DNA of 64,000 nucleotides, taken from contig CAWUHX010000291.1 in assembly GCA_963922205.1 (NCBI GenBank), positions 1 to 64,000 on the forward strand, given 5' to 3'. This DNA comes from Romanomermis culicivorax. Lineage: Eukaryota; Nematoda; Enoplea; Mermithida; Mermithidae. The translations under genes were made by a program, and so were the position numbers. Position 1 is the first letter of the stretch, and every line of letters begins with the position of its first letter. The notes beneath the pieces were generated by a model. That model had not been told where the DNA came from. It saw only the letters and a list, made by a program, of their open reading frames with translations, and did no database searches. Below are positions 44,207-55,900 of this stretch, piece after piece.

Positions 44207-44636
44207 AATTTTTTTATATTATACTACTGTGCAATTAGAAAATGTAATTCAAGCTAATGCTTATAGCTTTTAATTATCAACATATAATGAATAAATGTTT
44301 GATCCTGTATTGTATTTGACGAATTTGACAAAAACCAAGATTTTTCTCGGTTGTTTTCCCAAAATCTATTTGCGATCTTTAAAAAATTTTGACTTTTGTG
44401 TGATTAAAACATTTTGAGTCTAAGACAATAATGGTAGCGATTCTTCCTGGTTGAAGAATTCAAATTCTTGGTTGCTTGCCTAGCTTTTGAATATTAGTTT
44501 GCCCTACTGAAAATTCATTGAATCCTCTGAAAAATTAAATCTTTTGACTGGGAAATAAAGATTGAAAAGATTCATTTTCCAGCGTTTTAGAATATCAAAA
44601 TACAAAAACATTTTTCGGCGTTACGCACCGAACAAG

Positions 44637-44842
44637 TTAAAGGTCAACTATACTTCGCCGTATGGCACCACATTGATCTGCTATACTTCACCGGTGCCGT
44701 ATGGCGCTTGATGAGTGGCTGCTATACTTCACGCCGTATGGTGGTAAATGACAATAAGTAAATGAAAATGATAAGTAACTGCTATACTTACGTGCCGTAC
44801 GGCGCCATACAGCACTGTACGGCGAAATATAGTTGGCCCTTC
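44637..44842. repeat. Foldback MITE with CTATACTTCGCCGTATGG motifs
   Basis: AGGTCAACTATACTTCGCCG at the left and CGGCGAAATATAGTTGGCCC at the right are inverted. Between them CTATACTTC..GCCGTATGG recurs three times. A related piece lies at 10265-10325. Confidence 0.65.
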
Positions 44843-44849
44843 ACTCTAC

Positions 44850-47390
44850 CAACGGTTTCATTTTCTCGCCAAAACTCAGCAAATTGGGTTTTAAAAGCCT
44901 AAAACCGACGTGAATCAGACGAAATACAGGAAAGCTAGCTTTTGATGGTTTTTCCGATAAACTTGAGCGAACTTGTTGATTTTAGAATGAGCAACTAAAA
45001 TTTTTCCCCAAGTTGAACACTGCAACCTAGCCTGTGCAAAAAAAGACACTGGCCAGAGCCAGCAATCGACTGGGTACCCGGGCCCGGCCAGTCAGACCAT
45101 GCCCGGCACCGTGCCCAGGCATAGTGTTTCAATGATTTGCCGAATGCAAAAAAAATTATCTTCACAAAGTTCAAAAATTTGTGAAGACCACTGAAAATTT
45201 TGTGAAAAAATTGTGATTTTGGTCACATACTTAGGCACAATATCAGAGATAAACTGATTGAACCACAAGACAGAGGAGCCCAAAATTTTTTTCGCCAAAA
45301 ACACCGATTTGGCGAAAAACAGTGACTTGTCTGATTTTCGAATTTCAATAGCACGTTTTTGAATATAATTTTTCCATTTTGTTCAATTATGAAAAACGAT
45401 TGAATTGAGTGCAATATCAGACAGTCGAACGTAGAAAAGGTTCATTTTCCAGCGTTCTAGATTATCAAAATCCAAATATAATTTTCCACGCTTTGGGCCG
45501 AAATTTTGTTTAATGAATTTGCCATTTCGCCCGAATTTATGAAACATCGTTCACTTCAAGATAATTTTCTAGCTAGTTGGCTGATTGAAGCGTTGTATAG
45601 TCAAATTAATAATAGAAAAGCAACCGAAAACTGGAGCGAAAATCTTTCATTTCCTAGAAATTCTACTGGCGATATCTCAGTGATCAGCCAATGTATAATA
45701 ACTGTATTTGATATATTATTCCCTCCGGCCCAATGCGCCGGAAAAGTTTTTGAAGTTTTGTAGTCTAGGACGCTAGTAAATGAATGTTTCCAAGGTTTAT
45801 TCCATGAAATTTTTCAGTCTAGAATGATGTTCAGACTTTTGAAATAACATGATGTTTTCAATCAGCTAACCTCATACATGTAATTGGGGAGGAAGTGTTA
45901 TAGGAAACTCACCCCCATCAAAATCGCCGGCCATATGGTAAGTTATAGGGACCCTCATACTTTTGGTCGGAAAAATACTGAAAAATGTCAATTTTTTAAC
46001 AACAAAATTGGTTAAAAACATTAATTTTCTGATCGCTCCACACCATGAATACATTTTTATGTTTTTTTAAAACAAAAATTACTGTTTTCTGAACCATTTT
46101 CGGTCTTCTTGGCTAACCTGATAGAAAATCAGCTTGAAGTCGGTGAGGTTTAATCGTAAATTTGGGCGAAACAGCAAGAAGGATAAATTTCTATTGATTT
46201 CAATACTAGAACGCTAAAAAATAAATTTTGTCAACATCAATTTCCTGGATAAGAGGTCTAATTTTGCAGTCAACTGAATTATTTTTTATATAAGAACAAA
46301 ATTTTAAAATCGTATTGAAAGGATGCATCGTGAAAACTCCCATGATATGAAAATCGACTTCTGCACCGTGCACAAAACGGCCAAAAAATAGTGCACGGCC
46401 TACAAAAACTGCCCAGTGCACAAAAAACCCTGGTTCAAATTCAAATGTGCATAAATAAAAGATCTATTTATATTTTTGACTGGAACAGTGACGTAGAGAA
46501 AATGTTTGAAACAATTTTGATTTCTTTCCCCAAATGGCGAGAAGCTCCATGCGAAAAGAGTACGTAAGATTATTTATGAACTCTATTTTCTGATGAACTA
46601 ACCAGAAAAATTTGACCAGAAAAGATGCATTTTGGTAAGAGGAGTTTTCGAAACTGTCAGAACGTAGAACAATATGGTATATATAAATATATGAAACTGC
46701 ACCTGAAACACATGATAATTAGGTGATGATTACATTCAAATAAATGAATACACTTTGAATATGTTTACAGTAAAATTTTAACAAATTTCAAATTAAGAAA
46801 ACAGGAATGTTTCTTGGAAGTTCACTCGCAAACGTATATAGTTGTTTATGCTTTTGAGCTATTACGGGCCTGACCAGTCAGGCCCGGCCGAGCCCGGCAA
46901 AATTTTTCCGAAGCCCAACCCGGGCCACTCTCGAGTCGGGCCGGGTGGCCTGTGCAAATTCCTGCAAGACCCACCATCTCGATGAAAAGCCTGAGGAACA
47001 CCCTAGAAAATTCTTGCCGTGCCTATCTGCTTGAAATAGGTACGGCAAGAATTTTAACATCGGTTTCACTAAGTTTGGTGTGTAATTCGAACATTTTCCA
47101 TCGTATTCTACAGACTTTGAACATTTTCATTATGCACAAAAACGCATAAATAAAGCGTTTGGGGGAATTTTTGAACAAAAAAGTAGTATTCAAACAAGTA
47201 GTATTTTATTCCACTCAAAGTCTTGAAAAAGTGGAAAAATTATCGAGTCTTAAAAATCAGTCAATTGATGTTTTTACTATTCATTCTTATTGAAAATTTC
47301 AAAGTTATATCAGCGATAAAAATGAAAAAAATTCGAAATTTTTCAATGCTGCTCGCATTTTTTTTTAATTCTTTCAGCGAATTTTCTTAT
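44850..47390. other. Intergenic transposon-rich region
   Basis: Between the scaffold gene and the MICOS gene. It contains GGGCCGGGC-rich transposon ends (45070-45120 and 46865-46945), a CCGGCCCAATGCGCCGG hairpin near 45725 and GTGCACAAAAAACCCTGG-type ends near 46420. An 85-codon open frame at 45506-45763 (KHRSLQDNFLASWLIEALYS) looks protein-like but has no known relatives to me. Confidence 0.45.
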
Positions 47391-47397
47391 TTTTAGA
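47387..47397 (+). promoter_or_regulatory. moma-1: Probable trans-splice acceptor of the MICOS gene
   Basis: TTATTTTTAG followed ten bases later by the start ATG. No upstream coding exon joins here in frame, so the acceptor fits nematode spliced-leader addition or a 5'-UTR intron. Confidence 0.45.
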
Positions 47398-47407
47398 AAT
47401 CCTATTC

Positions 47408-47431
47408 ATGCCTACGAAACGTGTCGACGAA
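47408..47431 (+). CDS. moma-1: MICOS gene, exon 1
   Basis: Eight codons, MPTKRVDE, from the first ATG after the acceptor-like site to donor GACGAA/GTAAAT in phase 0. Too short to stand alone; supported by the join to exon 2, which completes the family's ELPIY motif. Confidence 0.75.
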
Positions 47432-49762
47432 GTAAATACGCTTCAGTCGCAAATATTGATTAATATTATACAAATTATTATTTTCATCAGTTGCCTATTT
47501 ACCCGACCGCCGAACCACTAGCGAATGAAGATGCTCAGAAAGTTTGTCATAAGTATGGAAAAGTGGAAGCGTACATTGGCGATTTTAGACGTTCGTATTT
47601 ATCGCCCATTTACGGCTTTTTCGTTAGTCAATTGTCAAAATTAGAAAATGCGTCGAACATCTCGAAGAAATATTACGCGAGTAAATAACGCTCAAAATTT
47701 CATTTAAATTCCCCTGTTTTTGGAATTTTGTAGATATTATGCCGTATTTTTACGATGAAAATAAAACCGACGTTACAAAAGCAATTTTTATCGGCGTTGC
47801 AGGAATGGGCGGTTTTTTATGGGGTTATAGAAGAGGTAAAATGTTTTTGTTTTACTTTTTCGGATTTTCCGGTTCGGTCTTTGCAACTTTCGATTTCAAA
47901 TTTTCGTTTTACAATGTTGAAACAAAGTGTTCGTACTGCGTACTTGAAAAAATGAGCGGTCTAAACACGTGTTTTAGATGTTTGCCTCAATAGTCGGAAA
48001 AATGGTTCGAAAAAAAATTCTTGTACTCTAAAATTTTTTGGACCTTTTATATGTTTGAATGAGTATTTTTTACCCAAAAATTGACATTGTCTACCTTTTG
48101 TCGTTCAAAAAGATATGTTTTGTCCATAGTATACATGTGAAAAATTAAATTTGCTCGAGTTATTTTTGTAACTCATCGCTAAAATATTTTTATATCGGAT
48201 CAGGTGGCTATTTAAAAAAAGTAACTTATCCGGCATTTTGCGCCGGATTAGCAGCCACATTTTGTTATCCGAATCAGTCGATTGATTTCGCCCGAATCGG
48301 CTACGCTCACGCCAAACAAGCGATCGATGAATTCGTTGGTAAATTTGAATTTTCATATGAACACAGGTCCTGGATCAGATCAATTCAAATTGGTCTGGAA
48401 TTTCATAGCTGTTCTTATAATTTTGTATTCCAAGCAGGATTTTTTTGTGCACTGCGTGGTCTGCCCACTGTACAATGATGTTTAATAAATTGAGACGAAA
48501 ATGTTTAATAAATTCAGGCAAGAAGGGCGAAAAGGTTCCGGCGCGAAGCGCCGAAATTTCAATGGATTTTGATATTAGAATGCTGAAAAATTAATTTTGT
48601 CAACATTTATGTCCTGGATAAGCGGTCTAATTCTGCAGTCAATTAAATCATTTTCCATACAAAGCAAAGTTCAAAAATCATATTGAAAGCATTCAATTTG
48701 AAAACCTACATGATATGAAAATCGACTTCTGCACCGTGCACAAGGCAGCCTAAAAAATTTGTGCATGAGCTTCGAAAACTGTGCTCAGTGCACAAAAAAA
48801 CCCTGATTCCAAGACTATCTGTTCTCAAAATTTTGGCTTCCAAAACATTCTGTTCTTAACGAAAATGCATTGATGTTTCAACTTTCAAGGAAATTTTTGC
48901 AAAATGCCAAATTCGATTCTGAAAGCTTGGCCGGAATTCTCTTAATTAAGATTTCCTAGTAAATTTCTTTTGTATAGATTGTTCATGTTTTTCAGATCCA
49001 AAACTTAAATAAAAACAAACTTGGCATAGAGTCGAATTGAACAACATGAAATGAATACTTTTCATGCAAACAGTTTGATATTCTCAATGCATTTGACATT
49101 AAATTATGAGCCACGATCAAGCTTTCCTGAAGCCAGATTTTTTCTTCTCCAAAATTTTGTGTTTTTGCTGAAATTTTGCTGGACATATTCGATTTCTTTG
49201 CCAAAAATTGTTGCAATCTGACAAGGCGTTTTGTGCCCTTTTTTATTGAAGCGCAACTATAGTCTTTTCTCTCGAAATCACTGTAAATATTTACAGCAAA
49301 GGATGCGAATACTATTTCATATTTTTACGATTTCCTGCTAAGCCATATATGTCGCATAGAGATGGAAATTTGTGAGCCTGCTCAACTCAATCTTGCTGAT
49401 TTTTGAGTAAAAATTCCTTACCTTAATTGTGCTTTGTCCATAACGTTTATTTATCATATTAACAGACATTTTTAAAAAAACCGGCTATTAATGTTCACAG
49501 GATTTTAAAAAATTGGCATTTTTCGACCCATAAATTCCAAATCCGCATAGAAAAAAATTGATAATTGAAAGCTTGGAAAAAGTCCAAGAGACTTGAGAAA
49601 GTACGAAGAAACGAAGTTGTTGGAAGTCCCAAACTGGCACTTTTGTCTCTCCTGAAAATCATTATTGACCTTGTTTCTTTTTTCTTAGAACCACCAACGC
49701 CCAAACTCAAAAAGACCAACCAATCGATCGACAATTCTACGAATGAAAAATCGCTGAAATAA
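47408..49762 (+). CDS. moma-1: MICOS subunit, ApoO/ApoOL (MIC26/MIC27) family; five exons
   Basis: Gene-level entry joining 47408-47431, 47491-47680, 47734-47835, 48204-48338 and 49689-49762 in phase, 174 residues. The protein opens MPTKRVDELPIYPTAEP; the ELPIY start of the mature region is typical of ApoOL. It then has a predicted helix region, a glycine-rich membrane segment (AIFIGVAGMGGFLWGY), a basic link (KKVTYPAF) and a second membrane segment with FCYPNQS, matching the family's KKxxYP...YPxQ signature. Such proteins sit in the inner mitochondrial membrane and help form crista junctions in the MICOS complex; the nematode member is MOMA-1. Length is slightly below vertebrate relatives, mainly at the tail. 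The TAA stop overlaps an AATAAA. Confidence 0.85.
47491..47680 (+). CDS. moma-1: MICOS gene, exon 2
   Basis: After TTTCATCAG, phase 0, to GCGA/GTAAAT, phase 1. Encodes LPIYPTAEPLANEDAQKVCH and the amphipathic stretch through FFVSQLSKLENASNISKKYY, the matrix/intermembrane-space domain before the first membrane segment. Confidence 0.85.
47734..47835 (+). CDS. moma-1: MICOS gene, exon 3 (first membrane segment)
   Basis: After GGAATTTTGTAG, phase 1, to AGAG/GTAAAA, phase 1. Encodes IMPYFYDENKTDVTKAIFIG and VAGMGGFLWGYRRG. The GxxGxGG pattern is the glycine zipper that lets ApoO-family proteins oligomerise. Confidence 0.85.
48204..48338 (+). CDS. moma-1: MICOS gene, exon 4 (second membrane segment)
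   Basis: After TATCGGATCAG, phase 1, to GTTG/GTAAAT, phase 1. Encodes GYLKKVTYPAFCAGLAATFC and YPNQSIDFARIGYAHAKQAI. KKxTYP and CYPxQS are the most conserved words of the family. Confidence 0.9.
48500..48815. repeat. Element end with hairpin and GTGCAC motifs in MICOS intron 4
   Basis: Starts with TTCCGGCGCGAAGCGCCGAA, continues with the shared ATGCTGAAAAATTAATTTTG tract, and ends CAGTGCACAAAAAAACCCTG. The same order occurs at 46190-46435, so both are copies of one nonautonomous family. Confidence 0.6.
49257..49492. repeat. TAGTCTGTTTTT MITE copy
   Basis: Starts CTATAGTCTTTTCTC and ends ACCGGCTATTA, with the family's TTTTACGATTTCCTGCTAAG and GGAAATTTGTGAGC blocks. In MICOS intron 4, about 200 bases before the last exon. 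Confidence 0.7.
49689..49762 (+). CDS. moma-1: MICOS gene, exon 5 and stop
   Basis: After TTTTTCTTAG, phase 1. Encodes EPPTPKLKKTNQSIDNSTNE and KSLK, then TAA; a short hydrophilic tail. The stop codon is embedded in AATAAA (49758-49763), so the poly(A) signal may overlap the coding end; other signals downstream were not ruled out. Confidence 0.75.
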
Positions 49763-49808
49763 ACTCGTATCGGTCGTTACGATCTGTATATTGCGATTTA
49801 GCTATAAT

Positions 49809-50058
49809 TATAGTCTGTTTTTCATAAAATGCTTACAAATTGAAAAATATTAAAAATCAGTAGTATCGTTGAAATCGTTTTCACAAAGCTTTTACGGTTA
49901 GATTTTTTACTCAAAAAATTGCTAAAGGTTAGAAGAAAATACTCACAAATTTACGGTCCAACGTTACGTATGGTTCAGCCGGAAAATATAAAAATATGTA
50001 ATAGTACTTGCTTTCCACTTTAATTATTCAGGAGCATTTCAGAAAAAACAGATTATAG
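49809..50058. repeat. TAGTCTGTTTTT MITE copy
   Basis: Begins TATAGTCTGTTTTTCATAAA and ends AGAAAAAACAGATTATA; a complete 250-bp copy lying 47 bases downstream of the MICOS stop codon, so it may be part of that gene's 3' UTR. Confidence 0.8.
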
Positions 50059-50279
50059 AATAAATGCAAAATAGTTTCTTTTGTGCGTTCCATGTGAAAG
50101 ACAGGCGGGCTTACCCGGATTTGGATGTCACAGGATTGAAAATTTGTGAGCACAACTAACCTTGAACGACTTTCCGAGTAAAAAATCCTATTGTAAAGCT
50201 CTATGTAAGCAACGTCGATGCAGATCTTTACAAAAAAGAGACAAGTTTTATATAAAGGCAAATTACAGCTCATATTTTT

Positions 50280-52774
50280 ACACCCGGAAACTGTTTTGGA
50301 TTTTCCAAAAGCCGCGAGTCTAACGCAAAATTGATAAAGTTGTAGGAAAAAAGAAAATGCACAAAATCATAATTTTAAAAAACATTTTTCCGCATGCAGT
50401 ATCAAGATCACGAATTCTCCAAAATAATTACCGCACAAGTTGATTGGGGAAAATTTTTTACGTCAGAGCAGCCGGTCAAAAGACAAAAACAATCGAAATC
50501 CAAAAAAATCCTGGGTCTCTGGGCCAACCATTACCCTGCAATAGACAATAGGGCCTGAATTGAAGCCTGAACCTGAAAAAAATCCTCGGGCTGGGCCGAC
50601 CTATTTTTCGAAAGCCCGAAAAGTTTTGATGTGCCCGGTATTTAGTGTGCTTATGTTCGTTGTGATTACTGTATCAAATAAATTTTGTTTGTGACACCCA
50701 GCGTTTTTTTTGTACAAGCCTCTTTGCACCTGTACAAAGATCGGCCAAAAACTCTTTGTCAGAGTCGTTCTTTTGATGGCGAACTGGGCTGCAGCCCAGG
50801 GCCGCTAAGAATTTGGCGTTTCTAAAATTTTTTAGTGTGTACTTGAAGAATGCCTATCTCGGGGGCCCTCGATCAATTTTTCTCTTGTTGTACGCAAACA
50901 GTTCAAAGTAAATCATCTACCTAAAAATGGCGTTGTGTGCAATAAATTTTGGAAAAATTGAGGGCCGCTAAACCTGAGTTTGCCTGGGGCCGCTAAAACC
51001 CTAAAGACGGTATGGCTCTTTGTACGAAGAAATTTTTTTTTCAATAAAACATCACGATCTTTCGTGTTCTTCCGCACAAACCTTGTTCTTCTTGATAGCA
51101 CTTGAGTTCATGTCCTTCATAATCATTTTACAAATTAAGAAAATATACTCATACTCTCATAAATCTGAAAACTTCAGGTTAAACTTGAAATTTCTGAAAA
51201 TTACTTTCATGATGCTTCTAAATCGGAATCGGCTTCATGTTTAAAATTATGGTTACAAAAAAACTTGGAAAAATAGATTTTGACCTTCTGAAACGTACCA
51301 AAATTTGTCTTTTCCATACAGGACCGCCAACATTTTTTCTCCTTTTCTGGAAATTTTTCTCCAGAAAGCAAGATTTGTAGAAAAACAGTGGATAGACCAT
51401 TGCAAAGAATTATAAAATAATTCCGGCGGCAAGCGCCGGAAAATTTTACTGTATTTTCTGATATTAGAGCCTGAAGAAGCGTTTTCTGACCAATGTCGAT
51501 AAAATCTCTTTGTACTTCGTAACATAACAGAGATTTTACAAAGATCATCATAAAAATCTTTGTACGGAGCCAGAAATGTATGTCTCCTACAAAAAAAACG
51601 GTGGTTAAATGTAATTTTTTTCAGTTACTTGAAGAAAACCAAGAGATTTTCGATTTTTCAATTTTTCTAAACCAAAAAACTATGGACTAAGAAATTTTTA
51701 AAATCGGACTTTTGGATCGGGCTTCAGGCTTTGTTTTTTTTAATTGGGCCGGGCCTCGGGGTTAAAGCCCGATTTCGAACCGAGCCGGGCTCGGGCTTTA
51801 AAAAAAATTTTTGGGCCGGGCCGGAAATTCCAGGCCCGATTCAGGTCCTTACAGACACAAAGCATTAAAATTCACCGCCTATTCAAGTAAATTTGGTGAC
51901 AAAATATTTTAGCCATATTTCAGGGTCAAACGGTTTAGAATGACTCAAAAACAGCACATTATAGTAAATTTGAAAGGTGTTTTTCCCTGGAAAAGGAGGT
52001 CGATCGACAAAAGCCGCCGTTTCACCGAGGGAAATGCCACCTCGACTAAGACAGGGAAGAGCGCGAAATCGGTTACCGATAAAATTAAACTGCAGTAATT
52101 TTGCATTTCTGCGCCAAACCACTAAACCTCCAATCAGTACTTCGAAATGCACATTTTTTCACGCCGAGCGATTCGAACTAGGTCAGCTTTAGCAGGAATG
52201 TTTCTCTTGAGCAATACTGATCGAGTGAAAATCCTGGATTTGAGCGTATATTATTCTCTCATTTCTAAAACAAAATTTTCAATGACAATGGAAGGCTACA
52301 TTGATTTTTTATCACATGAGTACAACAACAAAGATGACGAAGTCACAAAAAACGTATAATTGGAGAAACCATATAAACAAATAAGCGTTTCAAGAAGTGG
52401 GGACGAGGGGTGTGGTCCTCAGATTTTCTATTTCTGCAGAGCAGCTTCCAACTTTACTGAATTCAAATTTCAATATTAGAAAACGTTCAATTATGAAACT
52501 TGAATTTTGAAATCACCTGAAATTTTAATTGAAAATGTGCATCGAAGAGTAAAAAGTGGGAGGGAGATTTTCCGACCAAACTTTAACCACTCATAACTTT
52601 AACGGGAAGTACACTATTGTAAATCATGTTCTTGAATAGATCACGACGTGATCTATCGATTCATATCCAACTTACTGTAGGAAAAAATTCAGTTCGATTT
52701 TAAAGTGTCACGAATTGTGTAGCGTCAAACGCCCATCGGGTGAGACCACTACCGACCCTTACTCTCGATAATCA
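50280..52774. other. Convergent intergenic region, transposon remnants
   Basis: Separates the 3' ends of the MICOS gene and the minus-strand gene. It includes GGGCCGGGC-rich ends (50520-50640, 51716-51850), a TTTTTTTTGTAC-type inverted pair (50703 and 51590) around AAGATCGGCC/CTTTGTAC repeats, and a TTCCGGCGGCAAGCGCCGGA hairpin at 51421. A GC-balanced island at 51975-52150 is open on both strands and unassigned. Confidence 0.5.
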
Positions 52775-52990
52775 TCACAAAATCATATCTAAAAACTCAT
52801 TTTCTCTCGATGTACTCCTTTCCAACGGTACCGGTCCCTCGGGCAACCGAAGCTCCACTTGCGTACCAAAATATTGTCTCAGTAGTTCAATTGAATTCGG
52901 ATAATCGGCAACGACGTGAATTTTCTGAACTGTGCAACTTTCAAGCATAGATTTCAGGTCGGGAGGGATGATTCGTTCGTTTTCTTGAGC
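52775..52990 (-). CDS. Minus-strand gene, last exon
   Basis: Minus-strand acceptor CCGTTTCAG, phase 0. Encodes AQENERIIPPDLKSMLESCT, VQKIHVVADYPNSIELLRQY and a tail ending ENEFLDMIL before TGA. Codon-like composition contrasts with the AT-rich flanks. Confidence 0.8.
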   Translation of the reverse strand, partial: AQENERIIPPDLKSMLESCTVQKIHVVADYPNSIELLRQYFGTQVELRLPEGPVPLERSTSRENEFLDMIL

Positions 52991-55900
52991 CTGAAACGGT
53001 GATACTGAGGTACTGAATATAGGAGGTTCCATCGCTCTATAATCTGTTTTTCTTGGAATGTTTGTATTAATTGTGAAAAACAGGTAACATTTCATATTTT
53101 TATCATTTTCAGCTACATCTTACATGTCGCATAAGAGCTGCAAAGATGAACAAATTATTATTAAAAAAATTAGTAAGGTTTATGTAGGCGACTTTGATTG
53201 TTGTACTCATTTTTTCATTTTTTTAATCACAAGCATTTTGCGAAAAAACAGATAATAGTAAGTTTTTTTCCAGATTCAAAGAATGATTGATATAGCAAAG
53301 GAATTTTTTGACATACTACAGACAACTTGGAAGATTTTAGGTAAAAGGCAAGCTCCGAAAAAACATTTAACGATTATCTACGAAAAGATTTGACCTTATT
53401 CAATTTTGAATAAATTTTTCGATCTTCCTGTGGTTCTTGATTAATAACGTATCAAAAGTTCTACCGTAAACAAAAATCAGAAGTTCATTATTTTTCATTG
53501 GTGTTGAAACGTTTTTACAATAAACTAGATATAGTCTGTTTTTCTTGAAATGCTTCTAATAATGAAAGTGGAAAGCAAGTATTATTCCAGATTTTCACTA
53601 TTCCCTGATGAACAATAATATCATATAGGACTGGAAATTTGTGAACATACTGACCTAACCTTTAACAATTTTTCGAATGGAAAATTTTACAGTAAAACCT
53701 CTATGTTATCGATTTTGACGACAGTACTGATTTGTGTCCCTTTTTTGGAAGCATATTTTATAAAAAAAACAGACTATAGACAAATACTGTTCATTACAGA
53801 AGTTTGTGAAAAAGTAACGGAATTTATTTACAAAGTAGCGGTTCACTATGATACATACGATTGGGATGCAGGAGTGCATCAGCGCTACCATAGTCACAAG
53901 CGCTACCAAATTAGAAAAAAACGTTTACACCTTGCGTTGAAAGTTACAGTTGCGGTATGCGTTCTGTGTGGTGAAAATTATTTTCTTTGCCACTTTTGTA
54001 GAACAGTGCGCAAAAATGGTTAAAAAGACGCAATGTTTTCCCCGACTGGTAAACCTTATACCTTAGTAGAAACGATATTCAATGAAAGTCAAAATGCTTG
54101 AAATAACATCGTGATTATCTACTGGTTGTTTAGGTAGGAATATTTCAAACAAAATTATCGGTTCGTCCGTTCGCTGACCGTTGACGAGAAAAATGTCCGC
54201 ATTGATTACGGTAACAACCTTATTAATAATTTTTCGGGTGTTGAACTTACTTTCATCGGCTCGCTGCATCGACCATTTGAAAAGTATAGATGACTATAGG
54301 TTTTTTGATATACCTGCAGATCGAATTGTTGTTACACAGAACAAGAGCTTAAATCTGTAAGCTAAAGCCTGAACTACTATTTTAATCTGTTTTTTGACTG
54401 CTCGTAAATATCAAGAGTGGAATGTAAGTACTATTTCGTATTTTTACAATTCACTACTTTCGTCAGCCAAGTTGAAAAATTCTATTTAGAAAACCCCACA
54501 ATAAAAGCTTCGGTGTATGCGACTATGAAGGGTCGTGGTTATTTTTCGTCATTTTTCAGTCTGCAAGCATTTTATAAAAAATAGAATTGCTTCTAGTTGT
54601 TGCGGATATGATTCAGTTTATCAAACCTGAACCGTATGCAGCATAAAAATTCGGGTATGGTGCACGAGCGCTACCATAGTCAGAAGCGCTACCAAATTGG
54701 AAAAGAATATCCTATATGCGTTGTGTGTTGGAAGCAGAATTTTCACACTCGTTTTGCGTCAGCATTCATCACGAAAATAGGGACGATTATGAATCAATTT
54801 TTTTCATATTATATCTTACAAGTTATCATCATGAAAAACAAAACGCCATTTTTTAACCACTAAATGACGCATATAACGCAAAAAATTATGAATTTTGTGC
54901 ATCAAAAAATTTAAAACATCAACCTGTGAAGCATTGACATCAAAATTATTGACCTGCCAGAGATTACCCGTAATTTGCATAAAATTCAAGCGCGCATTGT
55001 GAATACGATTATCTAAATTGACATAATCGCATTGAACCATCGATTTTTTTAATTTAGTACTTAAGAGAGTTTTCCGTGTCCATTGTGTATGATGCGAGTA
55101 AAGGAATGCTGTCTGGTCTGGTATCTTGTTTTTTTCTGATTCCTAAACTTCTGTCTATGATTTGATGATTTTATTACTATCACCGTCTTCATTAGGTCAT
55201 TGTTCAGATTTTTTGCATACAACATTGTTTTATACTTGAATACCACGTCCAAAATAACATGAAGTGTGCCGCATTTTGTTATTGTAACAGGGTGGTCGCA
55301 TCGATGACCATTTCTGTGGATTTTATTTTTTGTAGGATTTTCGGATTTTGTTGTTGAACAGGACCATTTTGTTGTGCCTGTCATTGTTTTATAAACACGA
55401 TGCATGATACCACTTTTAACACAAAGTGTACGGTGTTTTTTTCTAATTTGGTAGCGCTTGTGCACTAGGTAGCGCTTGTGCACTAGGTAGCGCTCGTGCA
55501 CTAGGTAGCGCTTCTGCATCCCAATCTAAAAATTCATTAGGGTGGCGTTGGAAATGTCCATTAATAGATCAATGGTCAAGATGATCAATTGATTAGAATT
55601 GCTTAAATTACACAGAAGCCTCTGGACAGAGTTATTTCGAGTGGTTAGAATGACGACTGGTCACTTTACCTTCCAATGCATGATCTGAAATTGTGTAAAT
55701 TTCAAAACCTTGCCATTTTCAAATATTGAGCAGAAAATTATGCATGGTTTGTTCCGCTCAGAAATGCGTGAACTATACTATAAGGAACTGTCATAGAAGC
55801 GATCGAATAGGTACGCTGCCCTGCCTGTGCCTAAACAACAACTTATAAATTTAGCTTCAGGACGAACAAAAGTGCTTAATTTTTGACCCACTCTAAAGCA

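Larger units (their letters stand above)
53863..55530. repeat. Inverted AGCGCTACC arrays around an exon
   Basis: The left side starts GATTGGGATGCAG and has two AGCGCTACC units (53878-53915). A similar pair lies at 54660-54690. The right side (55436-55525) has four 18-bp units GGTAGCGCTTGTGCACTA in the opposite orientation and ends CTGCATCCCAATC. The sets could pair across the exon at 54123-54218. Confidence 0.6.

Noticed and set aside
45506-45763. 85-codon frame upstream of the MICOS gene as a gene
   Set aside because: Surrounded by transposon ends and overlapping a CCGGCCC hairpin at its end; no splice signals and no recognised homology.
47397-47470. Joining the 43479-43603 exon to the MICOS exon 1 region as one coding sequence
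   Set aside because: The phase that would connect them runs into TAA near 47459; the MICOS frame instead starts at ATG 47408 and completes the family's ELPIY motif.
19532-51440. CCGGCGC hairpins as Helitron 3' ends
   Set aside because: Helitrons end in CTRR a few bases past the hairpin; here a long conserved AAAATTTT tract follows, and one member lies inside an element with 8-bp duplications.
54816-55040. Minus-strand frame containing QCDYVNLDNRIHNARLNFMQ as an exon
   Set aside because: Protein-like, but no acceptor exists upstream of it on the minus strand, and the neighbouring exons already join in phase without it. Kept as a possible decayed fragment.
55436-55515. CRISPR-like direct repeats
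   Set aside because: 18-bp units are contiguous without spacers, and the context is an animal intron.
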